This document shows, piece by piece, positions 23,807-30,357 of a DNA stretch of 34,976 nt. Each line of letters opens with the position of its first letter. The first letter of the stretch is position 1. A model generated the notes under the pieces. That model did not search any database. It had not been told where the DNA came from and saw only the letters and a list, made by a program, of their open reading frames with translations. The position numbers and the translations under genes are program-made. Source of the DNA: DAIODI01 sp036746875 (GTDB lineage: Bacteria; Pseudomonadota; Alphaproteobacteria; Rhizobiales; Aestuariivirgaceae); contig DAIODI010000003.1 of assembly GCA_036746875.1 (NCBI GenBank), forward strand, positions 1 to 34,976, given 5' to 3'.

Positions 23807-24319
23807 ATGTCCCATGTCATGATCGAACTCGCGCTGTGGTTGATGGCGTTCTACTTCGTTGGCTGCCTTCTGGGATCGTTCCTGCGCGGTGTGATCGCTC
23901 CGCAGGCGCTCGCCGCCGCGCCGGCCTCCGCCGGAGCGCCGGCCGGAGAGACGTCCGCCCGGGAGACCCGCATCCCGCGCCCCGCGGGTTTGGCCGCCGC
24001 CCGCCAGGGCGGACCCGACGACCTGCAGCGCATTTCCGGGGTCGGCCCGGTGATCGAGCGCACCCTCCACGGCCTCGGCTTCTACCATTTCGACCAGATC
24101 GCGGGATGGACGGCGAGCGAGGTCGTCTGGATCAGCGAGCACCTCAACTTTCCCGGCCGCATCGAGCGCGAGGAGTGGGTTGCGCAGGCGCGGCTGCTGG
24201 CCGCCGGAGACGAGGCGACGTTCGCGCGGCTTTACGGCACCGGCGGCCTGAAAGGCGACGACGGCGAGGCGCACGCCGGTTCACGCACCCGCCGCTCGCC
24301 CGATCCGAAGACGGGCTGA
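23807..24319 (+). CDS. Membrane-anchored helix-hairpin-helix protein (NuoE C-tail-like domain)
   Basis: 170 residues; ATG 23807 has GAGGGAGG upstream. An N-terminal helix (IELALWLMAFYFVGCLLGSFL, residues 6-26) anchors it, followed by an Ala/Pro-rich linker. Residues about 70-130 form a helix-hairpin-helix domain: DDLQRISGVGPVIERTLHGL, then GFYHFDQIAGWTASEVVWIS and GRIEREEWVAQARLLA. The same arrangement occurs as the C-terminal extension of NADH dehydrogenase subunit NuoE and in stand-alone proteins of alphaproteobacteria. In those proteins DNA binding is unproven; here the anchor argues for a protein-protein role in the envelope. Third gene of the OmpA operon; it ends before the hairpin repeat array. 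Confidence 0.82.
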   Translation: MSHVMIELALWLMAFYFVGCLLGSFLRGVIAPQALAAAPASAGAPAGETSARETRIPRPAGLAAARQGGPDDLQRISGVGPVIERTLHGLGFYHFDQIAGWTASEVVWISEHLNFPGRIEREEWVAQARLLAAGDEATFARLYGTGGLKGDDGEAHAGSRTRRSPDPKTG

Positions 24320-24338
24320 ACCGCAGGGCCGACGCCAG

Positions 24339-24655
24339 AGCGGACTGCGACCTGACTGCATCAGGCCGCTCCATCTTTCTGGTTTCGCATCATCTTTGTC
24401 CGCCAAGTGGTATCCACTTGGCGGGATGATGCTTTAGGGCGGACTGCGACCTGACTGCATCAGGCCGCTCCATCTTTCTGGTTTCGCATCATCNNNNNNN
24501 NNNNNNNNNNNNNNNNNNNNNNNNNNNNNNNNNNNNNNNNNNNNNNNNNNNNNNNNNNNNNNNNNNNNNNNNNNNNNNNNNNNNNNNNNNNNNCTGGTTT
24601 CGCATCATCTTTGTCCGCCAAGTGGTATCCACTTGGCGGGATGATGCTCCAGGAG
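24339..24655 (+). repeat. 99-bp tandem repeat array, broken by a scaffold gap
   Basis: Unit 1 starts near 24339 and unit 2 near 24438, a period of 99 bases; a third partial unit appears after the gap at 24594. Each unit has two hairpins. One is AGCGG...CCGCT enclosing CCTGA-CTGCA-TCAGG. The other is a perfect 11-bp stem CCGCCAAGTGG / CCACTTGGCGG with loop TAT (24400-24424 and 24615-24639). The true copy number is hidden by the gap. The array lies between convergent genes ending at 24319 and 24656, so it can end transcription from both sides. A diverged single copy of the second hairpin lies at 13316-13373. Confidence 0.9.
24494..24593. other. Scaffold gap (100 N) inside the tandem repeat
   Basis: Exactly 100 N, a gap of unknown true size. 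It falls within a tandem repeat, which explains the failed assembly. The number of 99-bp units between the flanks is therefore unknown. Confidence 0.98.
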
Positions 24656-26854
24656 TCAGCACTCGCCGGAGATCAGCGAGGCGATGGTTTTCTTCCGTCC
24701 CGCGCAGCCGTCGGCCGCCGGCGCGGTCTCCACGGCCGCGGCCGCAGGCGGCGGCGCGGCGACCGCCGGGGTGGTGCTCGCCGTCGTGTTGCCGCCGGCC
24801 CCGCCGCGCGCCAGATCGGCCATCATGAGCTGGTTCGGCTCGCCAAGCCGGGCGCGGTAGATGTGGACGTTCTGCATCACCTTCTGCATGTAGCGGCGGG
24901 TCTCGGCGACCGGCACCAGTTCGAAACAGTCCACGGGGTCGATGTCGGTGCGCGGGTCGCCGTAGAGTTCGATCCACTGGCGCACCCGCCCCGGCCCGGC
25001 GTTGTAGGCGGCGAAGGTGAGGATGTAGGAGCCGCGATAGCCTTTCACGAGTTCGCCCAGATGCGCCTGGCCGAGCGTGAGGTTGTGCGCCGGATCGCGC
25101 GTCAGCCGCTCCGTCGAATGGCCGGAGACGCCGTAGCGGCTCGCCACCGTTGTGGCGGTCGCCGGCATCAGCTGCATGAGGCCCAGCGCGCCGGCCGGGC
25201 TTTTGGCCTGCGGGAAGAACTCGCTCTCCTGCCGCGCCAGCCCGTACACCATCGCCCGCTCGACCGGCGGACCGGCGGGGCGCCACTTCGGCAGGATGTT
25301 GACGGGGTAGGCCCACTCGTCGAGATCGACGCCGCGCACCAGCGCCGCCTTGGCAAAGCGCACGGCGAGATAGGGTTCGCCCGTTTTCGCCAGCAGCGAC
25401 GCGGCGGCGGCCAGCTGGCCCGGCGTCTTGAGGCGCTGCGCCAGCGGTTCGAGGAACACGCCGAGGCTGCCTTCGCCGCCGGCGCGCTCGATGAGCAGCA
25501 TGCCCGCCATCAGCGGGTCGGCGCGCGTCGCCGCCGTGTCGGCGTCGGTGAAGCGGACGCGGTTGATCTCCACGTTGTCGCGGCCCTTGCCGATCCTGTC
25601 CATGCTGAGCTGGCCGTAGAACAGCGTCGGCGAGTTGGCCGCCGCGGCGTAGGCCTGGCGCGCGCCCTGCCTGTCGCCTTGCGCCTCCAGCGCCCGGCCG
25701 AGCCAGTAGGAGCCGCGCGAACCTTCGGTGCGGTTCGAGGCGCCCTCGGCGAGCCGGCGGAAGTGCGTCGCCGCCGTCTTCGGGTCCTTCAGGAAGCGGA
25801 GAGCCACGAACCCGGCGAGGAACTCGCCTTCCTCGAAGTGCTTGCCCTTGCTGAAGCCGTGCGAGGACGCAAGCCGGTAGGCGCTGCGCGGATCGTGCTG
25901 CTTGCCGGAGAGCAGATGGCGCGTGACGATGCGCTTCTCGATGAACCACTGTTCCGGGTTGATCTGCTCGGCGTGCGTCTTCGGCGCGGCGAGCAGCATG
26001 TCGCGGGCCGAGGTGTATTTGTTCTGCACCCGGAACCAGCGGGCGCGCACATATCGCATGGCGGGCGCCTGCTGCATCGCCTTCGGCAGGGCGCGGTAGC
26101 CCTGGTCGGAGCCGCCCTTGGCGAGCATCTGCGCGGCGGCTTTCGCGGCCGCCTGGTGGCTGGCGGAGAGATAGCGCGCCGCGCGCGACGCCTGCGCGGT
26201 GTCCTGCGCCATCACCATCGTCCACAGCCGCGCCTCGTGGTCGGCGGGCGACAGGAGGCTGGCGAACTCGCGGGCGATCTCCTGTTCGGTGTCGGTCTTC
26301 AGCGATTTCATCAGCCACGCCTCGCGCACCAGGCGTTTCGCCTGCTGGCGGTCGCCCTGCGCCAGCATCAGCCGCGCCTTCGCGGCGTAGCCTTCGGAGG
26401 CCACCGGCTCGTAGAGGGCGAAGTGCTTCGCCAGCGCATCCGGCCCGGCGTTGTTCTCCCACAGCAGGATCTGGGCGCGTGAGATGAACGCCTTCTCCGC
26501 CGGCCAGCCGGGGTTCTCGGCGAGGAAGCGCATGATGCGCGGGTAGCCGGCTTCGCGGAACTTGTCGCGGATGTAGTACCACTCGACGACCTTCTCGGCC
26601 GCCGGGTTGCCGGAGGCGCGCGCTGCGCCCACCGCCGCCTCGTACTGGCGGTTGAGAATCATCGCCACGGCGCGGGTGCCGGCGTCGGTCGCCCGCGCGC
26701 TCGACAACCCCTGCTGGAACTTCTCGGATGGCTCGCCGTCGTCGTCGGACTGGGCGAAAGCGGGCAGCGCAAGACAGGCGGCCACCAGGAACGGCGCGGC
26801 GCTCCAGACAAACCATTTGAGCGTTCGCGCAAAAAACCAAGTGCCGCCGGTCAA
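24656..26854 (-). CDS. slt: Soluble lytic murein transglycosylase
   Basis: 732 residues. Signal peptide within residues 1-35 (VWSAAPFLVAACLALPAFAQS). Residues about 40-520 form the helical, superhelix-like U domain usual for Slt70. The C-terminal SLT catalytic domain has the active Glu543 in YGLARQESEFFPQAKSPAGALG, then LMQLMPATA and LTFAAYNAGPGRVRQW, and a Thr/Ala/Pro-rich tail. It cleaves peptidoglycan glycan strands to 1,6-anhydromuropeptides in the periplasm. The start is TTG (26852-26854) with AGGAGG at ideal distance; the nearby ATG at 26856-26858 is in another frame. In Rhizobiales slt is commonly divergent to dapA, as here. Confidence 0.93.
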   Translation of the reverse strand: MTGGTWFFARTLKWFVWSAAPFLVAACLALPAFAQSDDDGEPSEKFQQGLSSARATDAGTRAVAMILNRQYEAAVGAARASGNPAAEKVVEWYYIRDKFREAGYPRIMRFLAENPGWPAEKAFISRAQILLWENNAGPDALAKHFALYEPVASEGYAAKARLMLAQGDRQQAKRLVREAWLMKSLKTDTEQEIAREFASLLSPADHEARLWTMVMAQDTAQASRAARYLSASHQAAAKAAAQMLAKGGSDQGYRALPKAMQQAPAMRYVRARWFRVQNKYTSARDMLLAAPKTHAEQINPEQWFIEKRIVTRHLLSGKQHDPRSAYRLASSHGFSKGKHFEEGEFLAGFVALRFLKDPKTAATHFRRLAEGASNRTEGSRGSYWLGRALEAQGDRQGARQAYAAAANSPTLFYGQLSMDRIGKGRDNVEINRVRFTDADTAATRADPLMAGMLLIERAGGEGSLGVFLEPLAQRLKTPGQLAAAASLLAKTGEPYLAVRFAKAALVRGVDLDEWAYPVNILPKWRPAGPPVERAMVYGLARQESEFFPQAKSPAGALGLMQLMPATATTVASRYGVSGHSTERLTRDPAHNLTLGQAHLGELVKGYRGSYILTFAAYNAGPGRVRQWIELYGDPRTDIDPVDCFELVPVAETRRYMQKVMQNVHIYRARLGEPNQLMMADLARGGAGGNTTASTTPAVAAPPPAAAAVETAPAADGCAGRKKTIASLISGEC

Positions 26855-27053
26855 ACATGCCTCCTGTTTCGAACGATCATCAAAGACGGGAAATCAGTCC
26901 CGAGTATGGCGCGCAAAATGGTTGCCAATCGTTTACGATGTTGCGATCACGGTTGGGCTGAGGTGATCGCGGCGGGCGCGCTTGCTGCGCTGTCGCGTCC
27001 GCACTAGGATTCGCGCCTCGAGAACCCCCTCAACCCGTCAGAGGAACCGCCCC
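26855..27053. other. slt-dapA divergent intergenic region
   Basis: 199 bases between the two starts. The dapA promoter candidate lies at 26982-27010 and the dapA Shine-Dalgarno (GAGGAA) at about 27041. For slt I see only the AGGAGG site just upstream of the TTG; TTGGCA on the minus strand near 26925 has no well-spaced -10. GGGAAATCAGTCCC at about 26889 is a small inverted repeat of unknown role. Confidence 0.5.
26982..27010 (+). promoter_or_regulatory. Probable sigma-70 promoter of dapA
   Basis: TTGCTG at 26982-26987 and TAGGAT at 27005-27010 with exactly 17 bases between them, 43 bases upstream of the dapA start codon. Spacing and -35 are good; the -10 is fair. Confidence 0.45.
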
Positions 27054-28112
27054 ATGAAGTTCCGGGGATCAATGCCCGCCCTTATCACGCCCATGCGCGG
27101 CGGCGCAATCGACGAGGCGGCGTATCGCAATCTGATCGAGTGGCAGATCTCGGAAGGCAGCCATGGCCTGGTGCCGGTGGGCACCACGGGCGAAAGCCCC
27201 ACGGTGTCGGCGCAGGAGCACAAGCGCCTCGTCGAGATCGCCGTGGAGACGGCGAGACAGCGGGTGCCGGTGATCGCCGGGACGGGATCGAACAGCACCG
27301 ACGAGGCGATCGACTATACCCGCCACGCCGAGAAGGCGGGCGCGGACGCCGCCCTCGTCGTCGTGCCCTACTACAACAAGCCGACGCAGGAGGGACTTTA
27401 CCTGCACTTTCACGCCATCGCCTCGGCGGTCGAGATGCCGATCTTCATCTACAACGTGCCGGGTCGGACGGTCGCCAACATCGCGCTCGAAACCGTGGAC
27501 CGGCTGGCGCGCGACTGCCGCAACATCGTCGGCATCAAGGACGCGACCGCCGATCTCACCCGCCCGTCGCGCCAGCGCGGCCTCACCGGCGAGGGCTTCA
27601 TCCAGCTCTCGGGCGAGGACGGCACGGCGCTCGGCTTCAACGCCCACGGCGGGGTGGGGTGCATCTCCGTCACCGCGAACGTGGCGCCCAGGCTGTGCGC
27701 GAAATTCCAGGAGGCGACGCTGCGCGGCGACTATGCGGAGGCGATCCTCATCCAGGACCGGCTGATGCCGCTGCACACGGCGCTGTTCTGCGAAACCTCG
27801 CCCGCGCCGGTGAAGTACGCGGCGAGCCTGCTCGGCCTGTCCACCGACGAGGTGCGCCTGCCGCTGGCGCCGGCGAGCGAGGCGGCGCGCCGGCAGGTGA
27901 AGGAGGCGATGGTGCACGCGGGCCTGCTCAACTGGCGATGTCGGGCAAGGCGGGGACCGGCAAGACGGCGGGGGGCAAAACGGGCGGGGCCAGGGAGAAG
28001 GCGGAAGGCAAGGGCGAGCGCAAGGTCGTCGCCGACAACCGCCGCGCCCGCTTCGACTACGAAATCCTCGACACCCTGGAAGCCGGGATCGAACTCATCG
28101 GCCCCGAGGTGA
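27054..28112 (+). CDS. dapA: 4-hydroxy-tetrahydrodipicolinate synthase, with run-on C-terminus
   Basis: Condenses pyruvate with aspartate semialdehyde, the first committed step to DAP and lysine. ATG 27054 follows CAGAGGAA. The catalytic set is complete: GTTGES at 43-48, Tyr133 and Arg138 in FIYNVPGRT, and Schiff-base Lys162 in VGIKDAT. The canonical family end, MVHAGLLN, is residue 293 (bases 27930-27932). The next codon is TGG (27933-27935) instead of a stop, so the frame runs 59 more residues (Arg/Ser/Pro-rich, WRCRARRGPARRRG...) over smpB to 28112. One base change (TGG to TGA) would restore normal length and leave 2 bases before smpB. I regard the enzyme as real and the tail as stop loss or sequence error. 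Confidence 0.9.
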   Translation: MKFRGSMPALITPMRGGAIDEAAYRNLIEWQISEGSHGLVPVGTTGESPTVSAQEHKRLVEIAVETARQRVPVIAGTGSNSTDEAIDYTRHAEKAGADAALVVVPYYNKPTQEGLYLHFHAIASAVEMPIFIYNVPGRTVANIALETVDRLARDCRNIVGIKDATADLTRPSRQRGLTGEGFIQLSGEDGTALGFNAHGGVGCISVTANVAPRLCAKFQEATLRGDYAEAILIQDRLMPLHTALFCETSPAPVKYAASLLGLSTDEVRLPLAPASEAARRQVKEAMVHAGLLNWRCRARRGPARRRGAKRAGPGRRRKARASARSSPTTAAPASTTKSSTPWKPGSNSSAPR

Positions 28113-28468
28113 AGGCGCTGCGCGAGGGCCGCGCCAACCTCGCCGACAGTTACGCCAGCGTGAAGGGCGGCGAGCTCTGGCTCGTCAACGCCTACATCCC
28201 CGAGTATCGGCAGGCCAACCGCTTCAACCACGAGACCCGAAGGCCGCGCAAGCTCTTGCTGCACAAGCGCCAGATCGCCCGGCTGGCGCAAGGGGTGCAG
28301 CGCGAGGGGCTGACCATCGTGCCGCTCAAGCTCTACTTCAACCCGCGCGGCCGGGCGAAGGCCGAGATCGCACTCGCCAAGGGCAAGAAGCTGCACGACA
28401 AGCGCGAGACGCAGAAGGAACGCTCCTGGCAGCGCGAGAAAACGCGCCTGCTCAAGGAGCGGGGGTAG
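27938..28468 (+). CDS. smpB: SsrA-binding protein SmpB
   Basis: 176 residues. Binds tmRNA and brings it to stalled ribosomes for trans-translation. Conserved core: VVADNRRARFDYEILDTLEAG, GIELIGPEVKALREGRANLADSYA, LVNAYIPEY, RRPRKLLLHKRQI, LTIVPLKLYFN-RGRAK and the lysine-rich tail AKGKKLHDKRETQK, which inserts into the mRNA channel. ATG 27938 lies six bases after the expected dapA stop and gives an N-terminal Gly/Lys/Thr-rich extension of about 25 residues beyond the usual start, so translation may begin later in the frame, although no better ATG is seen. Its first 175 bases overlap the run-on part of dapA. The 3' end is 2 bases from the convergent NYN gene. Confidence 0.95.
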   Translation: MSGKAGTGKTAGGKTGGAREKAEGKGERKVVADNRRARFDYEILDTLEAGIELIGPEVKALREGRANLADSYASVKGGELWLVNAYIPEYRQANRFNHETRRPRKLLLHKRQIARLAQGVQREGLTIVPLKLYFNPRGRAKAEIALAKGKKLHDKRETQKERSWQREKTRLLKERG

Positions 28469-28470
28469 GC

Positions 28471-29067
28471 CTACACCTCATCCCCGTAATCGTCGTCGTC
28501 GGCGTGGACCGGAGCGGGGGCGCGCTCGCGCCGTTCCGCCGGATCGCGACCGAGTTCGCTTCGCAGGTCCGCAAGGTCGATGAACTGGTCGGCCTGGCGG
28601 CGCAGCTCGTCGGAGACCATGGGCGGGCGGGTGGCCAGCGTTGAGACCACCGAGACGCGGCGGCCGCGCTTCTGCAACGCCTCGACCAGCGAGCGGAAGT
28701 CGCCGTCGCCGGAGAACAGCACGATATGGTCGAGCGTTTCGGCGAGCTGCATCGCCTCGACCGCGAGCTCGACATCCATCGAGCCCTTGATCTTGCGCCG
28801 CCCCATGCTGTCGGTGAACTCACGGGCGGGCTTGGTGCGCACCATGAAGCCGTTATAGTCGAGCCAGTCGATCAGCGGCCGGATCGGCGAATAGTCGGCG
28901 TCGTCCATGAGCGCCGTATAGTAGATCGCGCGAACCAGCCTGGCGCGCTTGCGGAACAGGCCGAGCATGCGCTTGTAGTCGATATCGAAACCAAGGGCTT
29001 TGGCGGTGGCGTAGAGGTTGGCGCCGTCGATGAACAGGCCGATTTTTTCGTCGGGGTAGAAGAGCAT
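28471..29067 (-). CDS. NYN-domain protein, LabA/DUF88 family (PIN-like ribonuclease fold)
   Basis: 198 residues from ATG 29065-29067 with GAGG upstream. NYN-type PIN fold with the expected acidic residues: IGLFIDGANLYATAKALG (Asp14), KIKGSMDVELAVEAM (Asp near 98) and VLFSGDGDFRSLVEALQKRG (two Asp near 120). The end is acidic (HADDDDYGDEV). Family members such as LabA and eukaryotic MARF1-type NYN domains are metal-dependent RNases or predicted to be; the function of the alphaproteobacterial protein is not known to me. The neighbourhood of smpB (ribosome rescue) and folK/rpoZ is conserved in Rhizobiales, which favours an RNA-related housekeeping task. Confidence 0.9.
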   Translation of the reverse strand: MLFYPDEKIGLFIDGANLYATAKALGFDIDYKRMLGLFRKRARLVRAIYYTALMDDADYSPIRPLIDWLDYNGFMVRTKPAREFTDSMGRRKIKGSMDVELAVEAMQLAETLDHIVLFSGDGDFRSLVEALQKRGRRVSVVSTLATRPPMVSDELRRQADQFIDLADLRSELGRDPAERRERAPAPVHADDDDYGDEV

Positions 29068-29228
29068 GTGTCAATCGCCTCGTTGAAAATGCGCACTGGC
29101 TGAAATAGGAGGGCGCTGGCGATAAGCGTGGTAGCACCGTCGCCGGGGCGTTGCAAACCGTATCGGCCGCAGCTCTCCCTTCACGAACGCGCGAACGGGA
29201 GGGCGCCAGGGGGCGCGAGAGCAAAAGC

Positions 29229-29696
29229 ATGATCATCGTCGCCATCGGGGCGAACGTGCCCGGCCCGTGGGGAACGCCGGCTGAAACCGTCGCCCGCGTC
29301 CGGTTCGAACTCAACCGCGGGCCGGTGCGCGTCGCGCACTTTGCGGCCCCGATCGTCACCGCGCCGTTCGGGGTCACCGATCAGCCGGATTTCGTCAACG
29401 CAGCCGCCGTGATCGTCACCGCGTTGCCGCCCGCGGCGCTGCTCGCGCACCTGCACGCCATCGAGCGCCGCGCCGGGCGATTGCGCGAGGTGCGCTGGGG
29501 GCCGCGCACCCTCGATCTCGATCTCGTGGACTATCACGGCCTGAAGCGCGCCGGGCCGGACGGGCCGGCGCTGCCGCATCCCGGCGTCGCCGGGCGCGAC
29601 TTCGTGCTGAAGCCGATCGCGCAGATTGCGCCGGAGTGGCGTCACCCCGAAACCGGGTTGACGGCTGGCGAGATGCTGGCGCGGCTTCAGGGCTGA
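29229..29696 (+). CDS. folK: 2-amino-4-hydroxy-6-hydroxymethyldihydropteridine pyrophosphokinase
   Basis: 155 residues from ATG 29229, preceded by GAGAG; the frame is open upstream to 29151 but homology starts at IIVAIGANVPG. Transfers pyrophosphate from ATP to 6-hydroxymethyl-dihydropterin in folate synthesis. Seen: GANVPGPWGTP at the start, the pterin-binding VTAPFGVTDQPDFVNAAAVI, LHAIERRAGRLREVRWGPRTLDLDLVDY with the magnesium-binding DLDL pair, PHPGVAGRDFVLKPIAQIAP and a C-terminal HPETG. Divergent to the NYN gene (161 bases between starts), followed by rpoZ. Length is slightly shorter than the 160-170 usual. Confidence 0.92.
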   Translation: MIIVAIGANVPGPWGTPAETVARVRFELNRGPVRVAHFAAPIVTAPFGVTDQPDFVNAAAVIVTALPPAALLAHLHAIERRAGRLREVRWGPRTLDLDLVDYHGLKRAGPDGPALPHPGVAGRDFVLKPIAQIAPEWRHPETGLTAGEMLARLQG

Positions 29697-29710
29697 ACCC
29701 GGACAGCGGG

Positions 29711-29739
29711 TTGCATTTGCGGGCTGTTGCCGGTATACG
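29711..29739 (+). promoter_or_regulatory. Probable sigma-70 promoter of rpoZ
   Basis: TTGCAT (29711-29716) and TATACG (29734-29739) spaced by 17 bases, 45 bases upstream of the rpoZ ATG. A small stem AACCCG-gacag-CGGGTT (29696-29712) overlaps the folK stop and the -35 box and might end folK transcription. Confidence 0.45.
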
Positions 29740-29784
29740 CCCGTCCGCTTCTCCACAGACCGCAGACCGAAAGGGAGCCCGCCG

Positions 29785-30192
29785 ATGGCCCGCGTCACCG
29801 TCGAGGATTGCATCGACAAGGTGCCGAACCGCTTCGAACTGGTGCTGCTCAGCGCCCATCGCGCCCGCATGATCTCGCAAGGCGCTCCCCTCACCGTCGA
29901 GCGCGACAACGACAAGAACCCGGTGGTGGCGCTGCGCGAAATCGCCGACCAGACGATCGATCGCGGCGATCTGGTGGAGGATTACGTCCATTCCATGCAG
30001 AAGCATGTGGAGGTGGACGAGCCGGAGGCGAGCGAGGTGCCGTTGCTGTCCGCCGACGACATGCCGATGGTCGCGCCCTCCGCCGAGGAAACCGGCGACG
30101 CGTACGACCGCATGACCGAGGAAGACCTGCTGCGCGGCCTCGAAGGCCTGCCGCCGGCCGAAAGCCCCGGTAGCCAGCGCTCCGGCTATTAG
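29785..30192 (+). CDS. rpoZ: RNA polymerase omega subunit
   Basis: 135 residues; ATG 29785 follows AAAGGGAG. Omega helps assemble RNA polymerase by folding round the beta-prime C-terminus and contributes to a ppGpp site in some bacteria. The family core is MARVTVEDCIDKVPNRFELVLLSAHRAR, then KNPVVALREIADQTI (the conserved DKNPVVALREIA block). The acidic, Glu-rich C-terminal half (from about residue 75) is typical of Rhizobiales, where omega is about 130 residues instead of the 91 of E. coli. Upstream of rsh, as in most alphaproteobacteria and as with E. coli rpoZ-spoT, so the linkage of omega and (p)ppGpp metabolism is conserved. Confidence 0.96.
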   Translation: MARVTVEDCIDKVPNRFELVLLSAHRARMISQGAPLTVERDNDKNPVVALREIADQTIDRGDLVEDYVHSMQKHVEVDEPEASEVPLLSADDMPMVAPSAEETGDAYDRMTEEDLLRGLEGLPPAESPGSQRSGY

Positions 30193-30205
30193 TCATCCCC
30201 GCCGG

Positions 30206-30225
30206 CCGGCGATCCCCGTCGCCGG
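30206..30225 (+). terminator. Possible hairpin after rpoZ
   Basis: CCGGCGA-tccccg-TCGCCGG, a perfect 7-bp stem 13 bases after the rpoZ stop, but with no T tract. It may only be a partial terminator or an mRNA 3'-end structure. Confidence 0.3.
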
Positions 30226-30270
30226 ATATCGGCACCGCCCGAAGACGCGCGACGTCGCAGCTCGCGCTGC

Positions 30271-30300
30271 TTGGTGTTGCGCGCAAGATGGGGCTAAACT
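30271..30300 (+). promoter_or_regulatory. Possible promoter of rsh
   Basis: TTGGTG (30271-30276) and TAAACT (30295-30300) spaced by 18 bases, in the 165-base gap between rpoZ and rsh and about 58 bases upstream of the rsh start. Moderate match only. Confidence 0.35.
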
Positions 30301-30357
30301 CCCAAGGTTCGGCATCCGGAGAGCGATGTCGAAACCGAGAGGAGCTCCGGCGCGCTC

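Noticed and set aside
24489..26858. Frame starting at ATG 26858 as the slt product
   Set aside because: It encodes Arg/Gly-rich nonsense and runs into the N gap; the TTG frame has a signal peptide and a complete SLT domain.
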